Shown: piece by piece, positions 23,401 to 38,400 of the stretch
Layout of the letters: every line of letters begins with the position of its first letter
Position numbering within the stretch: the first letter of the stretch is position 1
The notes under the pieces: generated by a model
Database searches by the model: none
Seen by the model: the letters and a program-made list of their open reading frames with translations, nothing else
What the model was told of the DNA's origin: nothing
NCBI RefSeq assembly: GCF_029227915.1
Contig: NC_079883.1
Span: 27,032,001-27,096,000 of the forward strand
Origin: Hydractinia symbiolongicarpus
Lineage: Eukaryota; Cnidaria; Hydrozoa; Anthoathecata; Hydractiniidae
Direction: 5' to 3'
DNA length: 64,000 nucleotides
Position numbers and translations under genes: made by a program

Positions 23401-26400
23401 AAGTTCTAGATGGTCTGAGCTTACCCTTAATGAGAAATACAACCGGCACTAACACCGTTGATTCAAGTGGGGACTCAGATAGTTCTTTATCAGATGGTGA
23501 TAAGAATTCGACAACTAGTGATAAATTATTATTAGTATGGATCAATAAACTTTTCGAAAATGGATTTGTTAAACATTTGCTAAATCTGTTATTATCAGAC
23601 ACACTTGAACCTAAGACAGGCCAAGATGAGTGGTCTTTAAACTGTGTAGCTTATATCATAAAATTGTTAACAAGAATAGGATTGGCTAATATTTCACCAG
23701 ATGAAGAGCCGTCTAGCTCTAGCAGTCCCAGTGAAGACAAAATGGGTGCTACTGCACAAAGGCGGCATGTTTTTCGAGCGCGATATCGAAGCACTGAGGC
23801 AGATAATGCTGTTGTAATCCATCAGTTTAATAAGGTACGCAACATAATTTGTACAACATTATCACTATGTGTTTTCCTTTCTGATATTTGGTTATTTTTT
23901 TTATAAAATCAAAGATATTGAATTTTATTTGCCAAGAAGGTGAAATAAAGTATTTTTCCTAAAATAAAAGTTAAAAAAAATCTATAAAAAATTTAAAAAA
24001 TATGTGTTAAGTTTTTAAGGGGTTTATATTTGGTAGATAACTGTAGCTAAAAGCAGTTGTTGCACTAAATATTGTTTCTAAAGATTCGTTAACAAAAAAG
24101 CTTGTGAGCATTTTCGCACGATAGTGGAAAATGCACAGTCAAATGAAAATGACCCTTAAGTTTGTAGGAAGTTTATGATATATCTTTTGTTTGTAATTGA
24201 GTGTTAGACAAACTGTTATTGGATGCAATTAGTATTGGCAATTTTGTATTATACAGTATTAAAAGTATATTAGCCCCTGGTTTTATTTTCTTAATTATTT
24301 TTAATGTTTTACATTTAGCCATTATTGAAACTGTTATCAAAAGATGTTTTATACAGACGTTTAGTCTCTCTTTTGTCATATGTTTCTGAAAATGCGGGTG
24401 AAACATCAAACATTGGTAGTCAAGACGTACGAGCATCAGGTAAGTCTGCCATTATTATTTTTGCCCTCTTTTAAACGTCACTATTTGGTACATCCTTAGG
24501 ACAAATAGGCGATTTGGCAGCCATTTTAAATGAAATAAGGCTATTATTAAAGAAAATTTCAACTTTTGTGCAGTTTTGCACAGCAGACACAAACACAAGC
24601 AGAAGTGAAAGCAGCCGCAAGCACTGTGTGGACACTCATGGAGCAAGTGAAGTAGATGTGAAGCATGAGGATGGGTTCTTATTCTGTTTTATGTTTTGCT
24701 TCATTTTTGCGCTTGCTGCATACCTGCTTTATGATTTTTGTTGTGCGAATCTGAAACATAACGTTTTCATAATGTTTTAAAGACATAACCTTCTGTAAGT
24801 GCACGTCCTTTTTTTAATATTACTGGACCAGTTACATCCAGCATATATTGGAACAATACATACCTCGAAAAACAAATCAATAAAAAGTTAATCAAAATTC
24901 CCCATTTTTCTATACTTTTGTGCTTTTTTGTCTCTGACAATGCCCTCTGTGTTTTGAACAGGTCAAACTAAAATTTAACATAATTTCCTCTTTCTTCTTA
25001 TGTTTTTCTTAAAATGACTTTCTTCACTTCGCAAATGTGACCAACTTGTTTACAATCAGCTTCAAATGTCACTTTAGACCTAATGCACATGCTTACTTCA
25101 CTTGCTTCTGTGTGTACTTCAAAATTCTGAACCAGTCTTAACTTAAACAAAATTTCAGAGATTTTTTTTTATAATTTTATCTTTTATTTCATGACTATTT
25201 TTTAGTTGTTTATCATTGCTTGTCATTTCTGGTATGTTGGGTCTCTTCACAGGAAACACTTCGTGATTCACTAATTGAACATCAAAACTTCAGCACACTT
25301 TTAATACAGTTAGTTTTCTTCTCGCCCCAGGTTAGTATTATATACCACAACTGTGGGACTAAGTAATCCTAACAGAGAATCTTGTTTTATGTCTCTTTGA
25401 ATTGGAATTTTTCAGGTAGTGAATTGTTTTTCACCACTTTTGTCTATTTCTTGGACAGTTATTTTGAATATGTGCCTATGCATACTTCTCTTTTACTATT
25501 TTTCCTTTTTTTTTCTTTTTAGAGATCGGTACGTACTGAAGCCTCTCGTGGCATGTATAAACTCTGTGTTAGTGGTGGACAAGATGTTCTTCATAAAATA
25601 TTAAATCTTCTCCTTGGAAAACTTCAAGAACTTTCTCTCAGAAAAGAGTTGCGCTTGCAAGGTTCCTCTAAATTTTTTCAGTCAGATAAAATCCGTTCTT
25701 CCTCTTCGAACTACAAAGATTATTTTTGGTTATTGTGTCGTCTAATTAACAAATATCAATGTGACTCATCTAATGAGGTCATTAACATTCGCACTGCTAT
25801 TCTTCAAGTGTCCATGTTTATTCAAGATGATGAACAGGATATTGCTTCTTCAGAGGGTCATGTATCTGTGGATTACTGCTTGATTGGTTTGCTACAAGCC
25901 TGCACAGCGTTGCTTCAACATGATACAGAATTTAAAAATTCAAGTCAGGGCTATCAGCTGATGCGGAATATTTTTCACAGGTGTTTATTTTCATTGCCTA
26001 AATCATCCAGCGAGAATGTAAAGCCAAGGTGTGACACAAAGTCGGGACGTCAAGCAGCGTATGATCTTTTATTACAGCTAGTCAACAACTCTAAAGAAAT
26101 GTATTTAGAATTGCAAGGTTTATTTTTACGACATCATTCTGTTAATCCAAGAACTCAATCACATTGTTGTTACGGTTGGAATTATTGGCCTCATGACCAA
26201 GAACGGTCCAATGTGGGTTATGTTGGTTTGATAAATTTAGGTGCAACTTGTTATATGGCATCATGTATGCAACAGTTGTTTATGATACCAGAAGCACGCC
26301 AGTCCATTTTGGAAACATCAATCGTAAAAGATACAAAGCATCCAGGAATTTTAAAAGAAATTCAAAAAATGTTTGCATACCAGTTAGAGAGTATTCGGAA

Positions 26401-29400
26401 ATCGTACAATCCAAGATCCTTTTGTAAAACCTACACAATGGATAAACAACCATTGAATACTGGAGAACAAAAAGATATGACAGAATTCTTCACAGATCTT
26501 GTATCAAAAATTGAAGAAATGGGCGTGGATCTGGTAATTTTTTTGCTTTTAAATTAGGCTTTGTTTACATAGTGAATGTGTGTAACTGGGATGATCCTCA
26601 TTTTAAAGATTTTTTATATTTAACGTTTACAACTTACACATGGCAATTGTCGAGGTGATTGTTGACTTTTTTGTATAAGTAGCATTCATATAATTGCTGG
26701 TGCAAGAAAGTCCCGAAAGAGTTTTTAAAAAATAGAATGTTTATTAATCATTTTTTACACACAAAGATGCGTTGTGCACATTCAGATTATTTATCTCTTG
26801 CGTCTTGCGTATTTTTTTTTATAAATTTATAACCATGGAACATCCATGACGCGATGCATTATGTGTTTTTTTCTTTCAAAGTATGTTTTTATTCTGACAC
26901 TGGTTCTCCAAAATTGTCAACCTGTGCTTACTTACTTATGTAAGGACAGGAATGTTGCTACCAAAATAAATATTTCTGAATTTCAGGGACTCTTTATTAG
27001 TTGTTGACTGTCTGAAACAAACAAACACTCATTTTTTCATCAAAATTCACCTAAATCGTTTACTTTTAAAGGGAATGCAAAAAGAGAAATTATTATTTAC
27101 TGACAATTATTGTTTTGTCTCTATGTAATTGATCTGACATCTTGTCATTTAGAGACATATGATTCGAGAATTGTTTTGTGGAGTCATCACAAACAACGTT
27201 ATTTCATTGGTATGGATGTTATAAATGTTAATGTGCACACACGAAATTACTGGTTCCTTACTTGTCTTCTTCTTCGCAGTATCATGATGGGAGATTAATA
27301 CTGCTTTTGTTTAGATGATTTTATATAGAAGGCATTGTTTAAGAAGATTAATACCACTTCCATAGTTATTTTCCTTCTTCAGAAAATAGGGAGTTTGTGC
27401 TACCAAAAATAGGAATAGGGATATGTAAAGCATAACAAGCCCTCTCGTTATCCACAGCTGTGCTTGACAAAGCTTGCATACATACCTAAACAAATTATTT
27501 TAACCTCATTTACTTTTAAATTATATTTTTATAATTTTTTTGTTTTAGGACTGTCCTCATGTGAGCAAAACAGAAGAAGAATTTTATTCTGTCAGATGTA
27601 CAGTAGCTGATATGAAAAATTTATATGTAAGTACTAACTTCAACGGGAAAAAAGGCAAATAAATCTGTATTATTTTGTTTACAGCAGTGTGAATATGAAC
27701 TGTTTAAATCGTTCATTTTAACAAATTCTAGCTTTTTGAGACTTTCTTAAGTACACAGTGATGCTACTACTGTCAAACCCATAATAGTTTTGATAGGGAA
27801 ATGACCTCTATAAAGTGTCCATTATTTTGTAGCATTACCTAAGTAGAAATAGGCTACATATATACCGATACATATAGACAGATACAGAAACAAGCAAAAA
27901 TTTATGCATTCGCTTGTTTTGGGTTATTTCTGGAAATTATTATCTTAAATATTTAACTTGGTAGGTGTAAAAATTTGGCAAGGCTGTGTTACCTGAAAAG
28001 CAGAGAAGCGTTACTCTACACATTCTGAATTTACTTTCAGTAATATGTAGTATGCTTCTCTTCAGTAGTTGTACCATCTTTCAACTCTATATTTTCCATT
28101 TATGATTTTTTGTTAGGAATCCCTTGATGAGGTAACGGTTAAAGATGTTCTGGAAGGTGATAACAAATACACGTGCTCCCAGTGTGAGGGAAAAGTGAGA
28201 GCTGAAAAAAGGTATTTATTACCCACTCCTTTGGGACTCATAAAAATTTCAGTTAGGTGGGCTGGGAAGTTATTACTTTAAAAAAGCTCTTTAGAAAAAA
28301 ATGCTACGTGGTTGTAGTTCTAAATGAAAATTAGTATTGTGTTAAAAACTTTTTATTTTGCGTATACTGCGTATTAACGTTAAACTCAAACAAACTCTAC
28401 ATTATAGAGCCTGTTTTAAATCATTGCCAAAAGTGATGTGTTTCAATACAATGCGGTATACATTCAATATGGTGACCATGATGAAAGAGAAAGTAAACAC
28501 GCACTTTTCATTTCCAATGAAGTTAAATATGGCAGCCTATACAGAGGAATATCTTCTTACGAACAAAGGTGTTGGCGGTATGTATGCTAGTTTTGACTTA
28601 CTACTTGTGTGTCTTCTCTTGTATAAAGACAGTTTATTTGCACCAAGATTGTCTACAACGAACCTAATATTTTTTTTAAAGCGGTCAGTATGTTTGATGT
28701 GTTCTACTTCTAGATCCTGACGATATTCCAGGCCATTGGTACAATTTAGCTGGCGTGGTCGTACATACTGGAACTGCTGAAGGTGGTCACTATTATAGTT
28801 TTATTCGTGATCGAACATCCAGAGATAATAGCTGGTACCTTTTTAATGATGCTGAAGTGAAATCTTTTGACCCATCACAGATTGCTGCAGAATGCTTTGG
28901 TGGTGAAATGACGGTAAATATACATGTTTATTTATTTTTCTAAGTTAGAATTTTTTATTCTGTAGATTATCCTTTAAATAGAAATGGATTTGCTGCCATT
29001 ATTCTTCCTTGTTTTTATTGTAGACGAAAACATTTGATGCAATGACGGAGAAGTACATGGATTTTTCGTTTGAGAAAACACACAGTGCTTATATGTTGTT
29101 TTATGAACACAATGATATGGAAAAACAAGTAAGAAAGACGCGGAATATCAAAGTATCAAAAGAACTTCGAGATGGAATTTGGGAGGATAACTATCAATTC
29201 TTGCAAGATAAACTTGTTTTCGAGCCGTCATACTTCAACTTTATTTGGCAGTTTTGCAATGCAATCCCAAAAACAATACCGTCCGATATTGTCTTTCATA
29301 GCACCAAATTAGCCATCTCCTTCTTTTCGGAAACACTTTTACATTCAAGAGAAAAACCTAATATGAAAGGTTGGGTTGAGTTGTTAAGATACGGGTTTGA

Positions 29401-32400
29401 ACATTCACAAAGTGCATGCGAGTGGTTTTTGGATAATATGGCACAAGATGATTGGTGGTTGCAGCAGCTATTTATAAGATGTCCTGGACAGAGCATACGT
29501 CAGGTAATTCTTGTTTTAACTTCTCTTATAATAAAAAAACTCATCTTCGTTGTTGTTGTATTGTAGTCCTTGTTTTTTGTTTTAGATGTTTGGTCAGCTC
29601 TGTTTGATCGCTATCAAAAATTTGCGTCCTCGACATGTCCAGCTGTATAATAAAACGTCAGAAGAGTAAGTTTTTTCTTCTTAGTTTCACGTTTTAGGCT
29701 AACTCTTGTAAACACAATGGAGTGCGGACTTACAGGACATACTCAGATATTCCAGCATATCGCATAGCACTCTTATTTTATTTTAGGGAAGGAGGAAGTG
29801 ATGAGGAAAATGGCGACGTGGGGTCGTGTTCTCCCATAACAAGATTTATCAGGACCATCCTGCTAATGGTAAAGAATTAGTTAAATATTATTTTTTAATA
29901 TTATACAATTTTTTAATATTTAATATTTTTTAATACCTGTGACCGCCAAACAGTTGATATTAAAGTGATCATGATCACTCTTCATCTTGTTTTTAGCTCG
30001 AAGACAATCTAAAGAGTTACTGCAAAAACTTACCAGAGCTATTTTACTTCCTTTATCAGTTTTTATCGCTCGGTCACGAAGAGGTAATATTGTTGACTCC
30101 AAGTTATAATTTTGTAAGCCAGCGTAACAAGAATGCTTTAGATACGTTGTTTATTATTATCATTTTGTGTACTAGTGTGCATTTATGTTGAACATCGATG
30201 CCATATCAACAATGGTGCAATTTTACAGCAGCTTAAAAGCAAGTGATTTGGTGAGTTTTCTTTCCCTTGTTGCAATATTTTCAAAATAATTTCAATTACT
30301 GTTACTATAATAATAAATGATCATGGAAGCAGGTAACAATTTCTAAACATGGTCAAATTAATACTTTTTCAGTTGTTTAAAATTACCTCTGCATGTCATG
30401 TCCTGTGTGATTAAATAAGGAAGCAACCCTTTATATACTTTGTTTAGCCTGAACCTGCATGTGACGAGGATGAAGACCTTGATGTCGAAGATGACGAGAT
30501 TCTTTCCCTGTTTCCCGAAGACAAATTTTATCCAAGTGCTCTCGAAAAAATGATCGGCTCCATTGCTTTGCTGTTAGAAGAAGCCAGGGATGGGCCGTAA
30601 GTTTTCCTCTCATTTTATAACGTAGCTAATCTACTATTATGTTCTAACGTAGCTTATCTACCATTATGTTATAGTGAGCTACACTTATCTGACGCAGATA
30701 TGCAATGCTTTGTTTCGAATACAGTAAGCTATCTTTGTAAACGGTTTTTCTGTCTATCTGCACACCTTTTTTCAGCAAAAAACATTCTTATTTTTTTTCT
30801 TTATAGGAATTTCCGTTTATCTATCAAATCACTGCTGACGCAGTCAACTTGCGCCAAACTGCAAACATAATATTCCATTTGTCTCGCTATAACAAAGAAA
30901 TGGCTGACATGATGATTAATCTACTCCTCAATGCAGCACAAAAGTTACCAATTGAACAATCACAACCGTTTTATAAATTGTTGTCGTTGTTAACAGAAAT
31001 CGGAGAAAACGGATTACCCGGTCTACCTTCTTTTATGGGATTGGTCTTGCCAAAAATATGGACGGTAAAAAAAACACTGTTGCTATATCAGGCCTATTAA
31101 TAAGGGGAGAGCAATAGCTCTTGCTCACGCAAAAGCTCACCCAATTCTGAGAAATGAGAAGCTAGCTGAGCTATTGTTGGCTCTGTCAATTCCACAAAAA
31201 TTTGTCTGACTGAGCAATGTCAATTTATCTCACATGGAAATCAATGTTATCCTTCTTATTATTTTGCAGTAAAAAAACAAAAGATATAAAACAGACAAGA
31301 TAAAATAGATGAAAAAGGATTTTGTAATAAAATATCTGTTTATAAACTTATTCAGATTGCTCTCCCAGTTTAAATTATTGTAACCTAAAAGAGAGATTTA
31401 TTGCTCGGGTGATATTTTCATATTGAAAAATTATTATGTGTGTGACGTTATGAAATATAAAAATGTAATAAGCACTATACTTCACGACGTTATTGTATAT
31501 TTAAACATATTGTATTAGAACTTACTTACTTGAAAATGGCCGTCGAACGAACACAACGTCGTAAAGTGAAGTGCTTATTACGTTTTTAGTTCTTACTGTT
31601 GTTAATATCCTTGTAGAAGAGCATGAACAATTTGTGTTTTCTTACAATTTTCATGTTATTTTTATTTTAGATTTAGTTTTTGGCGAATACATATTTTCTT
31701 AAACTAAAAAAGTTTAGCTATCACAAACACAGTAAAGAACCTTTTTTTTTTTGAATTATAGGCGGCTGAATATAACCCAGCTCTTACGTTAGACTGGTTA
31801 TCAACACAAGTACCCAGACATAAGCAGGTGATTTGTTTAGTAGTAGTAATTACTCAATGATTACTTACCATTGATTCTTGAAATCCTTTCCTATTGTCAA
31901 TAAAAGTCAGAGATCGAGTGTATTTAAAGGTTTGCATGTCACCTCAACTAGACAACAAACCTTTTTGTACTGAGTGTCAGACAGAAGGGACTGTTCTCTG
32001 TTATTATTGTTGTTGATATAGCACGGTTGTGTTTTAAACTCACACATTCCTATCTTTAAGACACATTCTATAATAGCAGAAATCCATTTGGTTAATGTAA
32101 TCTTCTGATGTTGAATTCGTTTGATAGATTTAACTGAATATTTTTTGTTCGCTGTTTTCACAGGCGCATCAATTTGTTCTTCAAAACCTCGACAGATGGG
32201 TTGAGAAGTATTTGATAGCTGATAACAGTCCAAGAATACGTGGAGGTTTGTTTGGCGAAAATTTTTTTATCATTGGTTGTCTTTAAGTTTTTTATGTGAT
32301 TACAAAAAAATGAAACCACTGCAGTTAATTCTATTAATTTTTTTTCTGGTATTTTAAATAAAACTTTTTTGTTTTAGGGGCTGCATATCTTCTAGTGTCT

Positions 32401-35400
32401 TTAGTACCAAACCATAACTTTCCACAAGCTTTCAGGTAGCTATTTGTATATTGCTTAACCTCATATGATTATATAATGTCTACTACAATTAAAAATTTTG
32501 AAAGAGTTCTCCTGAAGTGTAACTATTTTTATTCTGTTTTTTGTCAGCATATTTATATTCTGGAACTTCATAACTCGCTTTCCAACTTGATAAAAAATGT
32601 AGCAATCAGTAAAATGCTTCATATTTAGAAATCAACTATTGCGCATGCGTAAACTTTAGCTTTTTTTCCATATGAAATATAACAAACACCGAATATTTTC
32701 ATTTATGTAGAGGCCGTTTATTTGCAGCACCACAGAAAGAAATCAAGGTACAGCTTAACTGTTGTTGTTTTTAATTTTATGCTGGCTTAAGAATATCTTT
32801 TGTAATTAGTGTATTGCTTTTAGATGACAACTGAAGCTAAAAGCATACTTCACGAGGTACCGTACTTTTTTCTGGTGTATGTACCCTTTGCTAATCATCA
32901 TTGAATACATAAACAGTCTCAGTGATTGAAGTTACGTAGATTTATTAGAAGAAGGTCATGATTAATTATTTCTATACTTTTACGAGTCTTCATACAACGC
33001 AATGAGGGTTTAAGAAATTGGGTGGAGTGTTGCGAAAAAAATTACTAAACTGGTCTTTATAAAAGGAGGTCAAAATTTTCGTCAGTATTTAACAGCCTGT
33101 ATTGCATTAATTCTATTTGTTGCATTTTATTGTTTATTTTTAGATTTACACGTTTCTGTTGAACTTACTTCCCACGTTAAAGAAGTATTGTGGTAACTAT
33201 ATTTTGATTGTATTTTATGTTTTTGGTTGGTCCGAATAGTAGTAAACTGCTGCAGATTACACAGCGTTTAAACCCGGGAATTTCGTGTCAATTTTACAAG
33301 AGCGATAATTAATTATTTTGAATTTTTCTTTGCATCGTCAATCGCGAAATCATTTTTTTTTTCGTTTTTTTTTTTGATCGTTACACTTTCCGTTTTTAAA
33401 TTAAATGCTTTCCAGAAAATCTTGTAAAAGTAAATATTATCAAATCCTAAATCTTTTTTTATAATTATTATTTCTTCTTAGATAAAACGCACTCGGGCAC
33501 AACGAAACTAGTAAATTATTTCACCGTCTTGAACTACTGTTGTATATCGAAAGAAGAGAAGGCCATGGTTAGTAACTATTTTTTTATGATCTGACAACCA
33601 CAGTAAAAAATATGAAGTTTAAGCTTTAAATAAATGTTTTCTTTTAGTTCACACCGTTCAGTGGTGAGATGTGGAAGTTATACCATCCCATCATGTCTGA
33701 ACCTGACATAGCTGTTCATTTCAACAAACAGGTAGTTGTTTTCTTCTCTTTTTATTTTGCTATATTTTATTATTTAATCATTATTATATTACTCGTTCAA
33801 TCACCCCTCTCTCAACATGACCACTGTGGTATAAAGTCACTGCAATGAACGAACGACGACAGAGTGGAGTAGCTTTATCTTAATCATTGTGAAATCTCCC
33901 CAATCAGCCAAACAGGCAAATTATATTAAGTAAATTGATAGAAGTTCCCTTGGTTTCTAAGCACAAGTTACTGTTGTTTTTCAAACCTCTTTGTATGTAC
34001 GACATTTTTGCATAACACAATATCTAAACGAATATATGCGGTAAAATATATTTGGGACAGACTTATTCTCCTTAGAAATCATTGAACACATCGAATCGAT
34101 TTAAAAAATGTTCAGCTACACAATTTAGGTACTACTGGTGTTTCTTTCTCTAGGCTTTGCTGACATTTTGGTACCATGTGTGTGATGGTTTTGAAGAGAA
34201 CGTGAAGTATATCACTGAAACTGAAGACGTTGCTACAAATATTGCTTATAACTATATTTTGTAGGTTGACCTAATGTTACCTTAACTGAAAATATGTGAA
34301 TACATTAACGTTTCAATTCTAATAATGCTTCTACAAAAACACTATCTCTGTTGGTAGCTTCTCTATGTCATACTATTGAGAGTACACAAGAAATGTCTAC
34401 TGTTTCTCCCAGTGTTATTTGAAACATTTGTTGTCATTTTAGATCAAATGATGACCAGGAAGTGATTTCGTACAACAACTCGACACTTCCGGTGTATTAT
34501 GGTTTGATGAGACTGGCTTGTTGCTATTCAGTTGCGTTCTGTAAGAATCTATCTTCGCATCCAAACATGACTTGGGCGTTTGAGCATCTAATGCCAAGAT
34601 CTTCACATTATCCACAGGTAGAACAATTTTTAATTTGTTCGTTTGTTCTTCTGTACGTTCGTTCAAGCAGAACGTTCAGCGCAATGATTTTAACCAATCA
34701 AAATTGTTCTCTCGAATTCGTGTCGTAACGCCTTAAGGATCTTCTTTCGTTTCTCTCAATTTTGAAAGATTCGCGTTACATTTTTAGGTTGTCGATGAAC
34801 TTCTGCAAATGATCAAGCTGTTCTCTGGTGTAACATATAAAGAAAAAGAGGATATAGAATTCGCGTTCAAATTTAGAAGAAAAGCTATCGAACTGTTTTG
34901 TGGTTGCATGGACGGACAGCATTCTTGGATGACATTGATCAAGTAAGTCTGACGTTGTACATGGTGGACATTTGTACTAATATATACCTAGAATATATAT
35001 AAGGATAAAAAATATTAGCGTGCGTTAGTCCAGCTACACAGCAGGGTGGATTTCTTTTTTTTAAAGAAGAGGTTTGTTACGACTTGAATTCAAATAACGC
35101 TCCCTATTGATTTTGGCCTAATGGGAAGTCTTACATCTCATATTTTGAAACATGTCTAATCCTTACATAAATACATAAACTGGGTTATACATTGCACCGT
35201 AAATAGAGAACATATCTTAGTGAAGCCGAAAACACATCAAGTATTTTAAGTATTGTTGCTATGTTTTTAGTATATTAAAGATTTTAATCGAATCTGAAGA
35301 AGATTGCGTTCATGTGGTGTGCAATAATGGGTTGAATCCTTTAGGAGAGGTTTGTACAGCCTTTTTTTTTGTATATGTTGTATGTTTCTTCCCGTCAAAC

Positions 35401-38400
35401 AGCACAGAAGTGATTTCTAATTTCTATGCAGATTTTTTACTCTTTTGTTTTGGTTGCTTCTATAGTAGCTTTTGTTGACAATTTAAGCACGTGATTGATG
35501 TTTAGGCGTTCTCCACCCTCCATCTCATGTACCATGAAGCCACTGCATGCAACGTGACAAAAGATATATTGGAAGTATCCACTTTGCTTCACACCATTCT
35601 CGAATGTTGTCATTCGCACAGCCCTAGGATACGTAGGAAAATTTTTTTCTATTATTATTTTACTACTATGAGGTCGAGTTTTATGTGCGTTGCGTAGTTA
35701 CTAGAGGGAGGGAGTTTTGCAGTAAAATCATCAGTAGCAAGAAGAAGAAAAAATTATGATATTCACATTTATCTGAAATTTTATCTTAATTTGTTGAATT
35801 ATTAGCCTTACAGAAAAGAGAAATATCCTTACTTATAATCGAGCTAAGCTATATAAGGAAGTTGTGCATAAATTGTCTTTTCTCAAACAGCTGAGGCTTA
35901 CAAAGCATTACATGGTTGGATGGAACGAACTGATATTATGATGAAAGCATTGTCTATGTTAAATTCGTTCGTACCAAGTGATATTCGAAAGATTTGCCTA
36001 GGTAAGTGAGAATATCTTCATGTTAAATGGTCACGAAATATATCTAAATGTTTGTATGATGCTAAACTTTTCGTTTATGTTGTTGGAGTTACATAACAAA
36101 CGCGAGAAATAAAATTTATTTATATAAACGGCCTACTTAACGCGGGAAGATTAGTTGGATGGATAAAACAATGTTCAACTTATCGAAGTTAGGAGAAAAC
36201 GAAAAACAACAGTAATAAAATCTATATACTTTTACTACGAAATATGAATGCGAGTACACTAGATATAAAATATATACATCAATACGTGAAACTCATAGGC
36301 GCGTTTTCAATACGAAGGGAAGAAAAAGGGTAGTAATAATTGACTCATCCAGGTTTCCACATATTACTGTACAGCGTGGGTTACTCTTCTTCACTTTCCA
36401 TTTTTTAAATATGTAGATTTATTAACGATCCTGTTGCAAATATATCCAGAGGAGTGTGTTGATACAATTGTTCCGATCATTCAGCAATCACATATGACAA
36501 TACGAATGACTCAAACGCCAGGTTAGTGTCATAACTTTTTCTGGTTGAGAATAAAACTCAAAATTAAATTATTATAGGAATTATTCTTGGCCCGAAATCT
36601 TTTGGGTTCACTGAGCTCAAACGAGATGTAAATTCACGTAAACGCTTACTGAATTAAGCGTGAAAATTGTTCATTTGTTTGTCCCTCTAAATGAAAATCA
36701 TCTAAAATCAACCAAACCTAAAATATTTTCCGTTTGAAAATTATTTAAGACTCTTTACTACCTCAGTAATAAGGATCTTACAAAAAGATAATCCTTTCTG
36801 CAACAAAACCAACGGATTATCTTTTTTTATTAAAATCTTCCGTTTTAGCTTGTGGAGTACCCTTTTGCATTGTTCTTTGTTTTGTAAAGATTTTCTTTCT
36901 CCGTAGCTCCAGTTGGACCCTTTTTCCCAAGACTTGGTGGTCAAAGCAAACCCCCCAATAGAAAAGCTTCGTTACGTTCCAACGGACCTGAACTTAATAT
37001 GACATTGCATCCGTCATTAATAGAAAGCTATAAGGTACATTCAATTGATCTTAGTTTAAATTATTAATAGCGGATTAGCAATCAATAAAAACCCTTTTTG
37101 TATGAACTCAGCAGTAAATGTGACTGCGTATGGGATGAAAATAATTTAAGCCTGTTAAAATCTTATTCCTTATCAAAATGGAATATTTTCATTTAAAAGG
37201 ATATGTTTCATAAACGTGTTATTTCTAGTGTTATTTAAGGGGTTTAATTTTAGGGAACGGATAAAGAGTATGGGCTCCAACTCTCCGAATATTACGAAGG
37301 ATATCATGTTTTTGTTGATAAGTTGTGTCGATATGGATTGAACTTGGATGATATTCCATCCATGATAATAGAGATAAGTAAGTATTGTTTTCGCTCGTTC
37401 GTTCGTTTGTATTTTCATGGGTTCGTTCGTTCGTAGGCGTGCGTTTGTTCGTGCGTTTTACTAGTGCTGTTTGCAATCGCCTATATGAAAGTTGACCATC
37501 CTGGTTATTGTTTTAGGTTGCATGTTAGCTGTTGAAGTGTTACCCTTAAAACTTCCGTTATTTCCAAAACTTTGGCAGGAGGTTTATAACAAATCTAGTG
37601 AGGTGAGCTGTTAAAAAAACTCCCGTGTCTAACATATTTAAAAGCTGTCTGCTCTGATGTTCTGACATTGTAAATCTGTTGGTGCAATTTAGTACGAATG
37701 ATTATCATATTTACTTACCTAGAAATAAGCATGTAAATTCTTATTTTCACTGGAGTATTTTTGGTAAACTAGTCGTTAGCCAGTGGAAAATCCACGGGTT
37801 CGCCCGTCCTTTTTATACCGCATTGCGTGATTCTCGCTATTGCGCCACTAAGCTACCATTTTGCGTGACAGACAGACAGACGTATACGGGTATTATAATA
37901 TAGATGGTATGGAAAAAGCTTGTAATTCGTAAATTGTGCCGACTTTACTTCAAATATTAGATGGTCAACATCAAAAAATTTGCAGCGAAATTGTCCTTTC
38001 AATTCGTACTAAATTTTGCTTGGTGTAAATCTAACTCAAGTGAAGTTGTTACGTCCAAGTTTCATGAGGAATACTTACTGATCATTATTATTTGTTCTCC
38101 ATCGTTTAGAATGTGAAATATCAAAGCTGCATGCAAAGGTTGTTCATGTGTGAATCTTTTATCGAGGTATATCTATTATACTTAATTTGTCTTGTGCATT
38201 CTTTCTAATGGTTTTATGTACCCTTTCACCGACTTTTATTAAGACTCAAAAGGTACATATAGCCGTGCTTTGAATTCGTGGTCAAGTAAGGGGTGTCACT
38301 GAACGTAAACCTACCCTATGTAGGCTTTCTAAAATTCTTTTAAATTTTACTTTTTTTATCCCGTTTTCTAGCACTTCGTAACATGTCCCTCCCAATTATA

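Noticed and set aside
37768-37907. tRNA-like GGTTCGCCC box in the ACTAGTCG repeats, suggesting a tRNA-derived SINE
   Set aside because: Only a B-box-like word is present; no A box or cloverleaf could be drawn.
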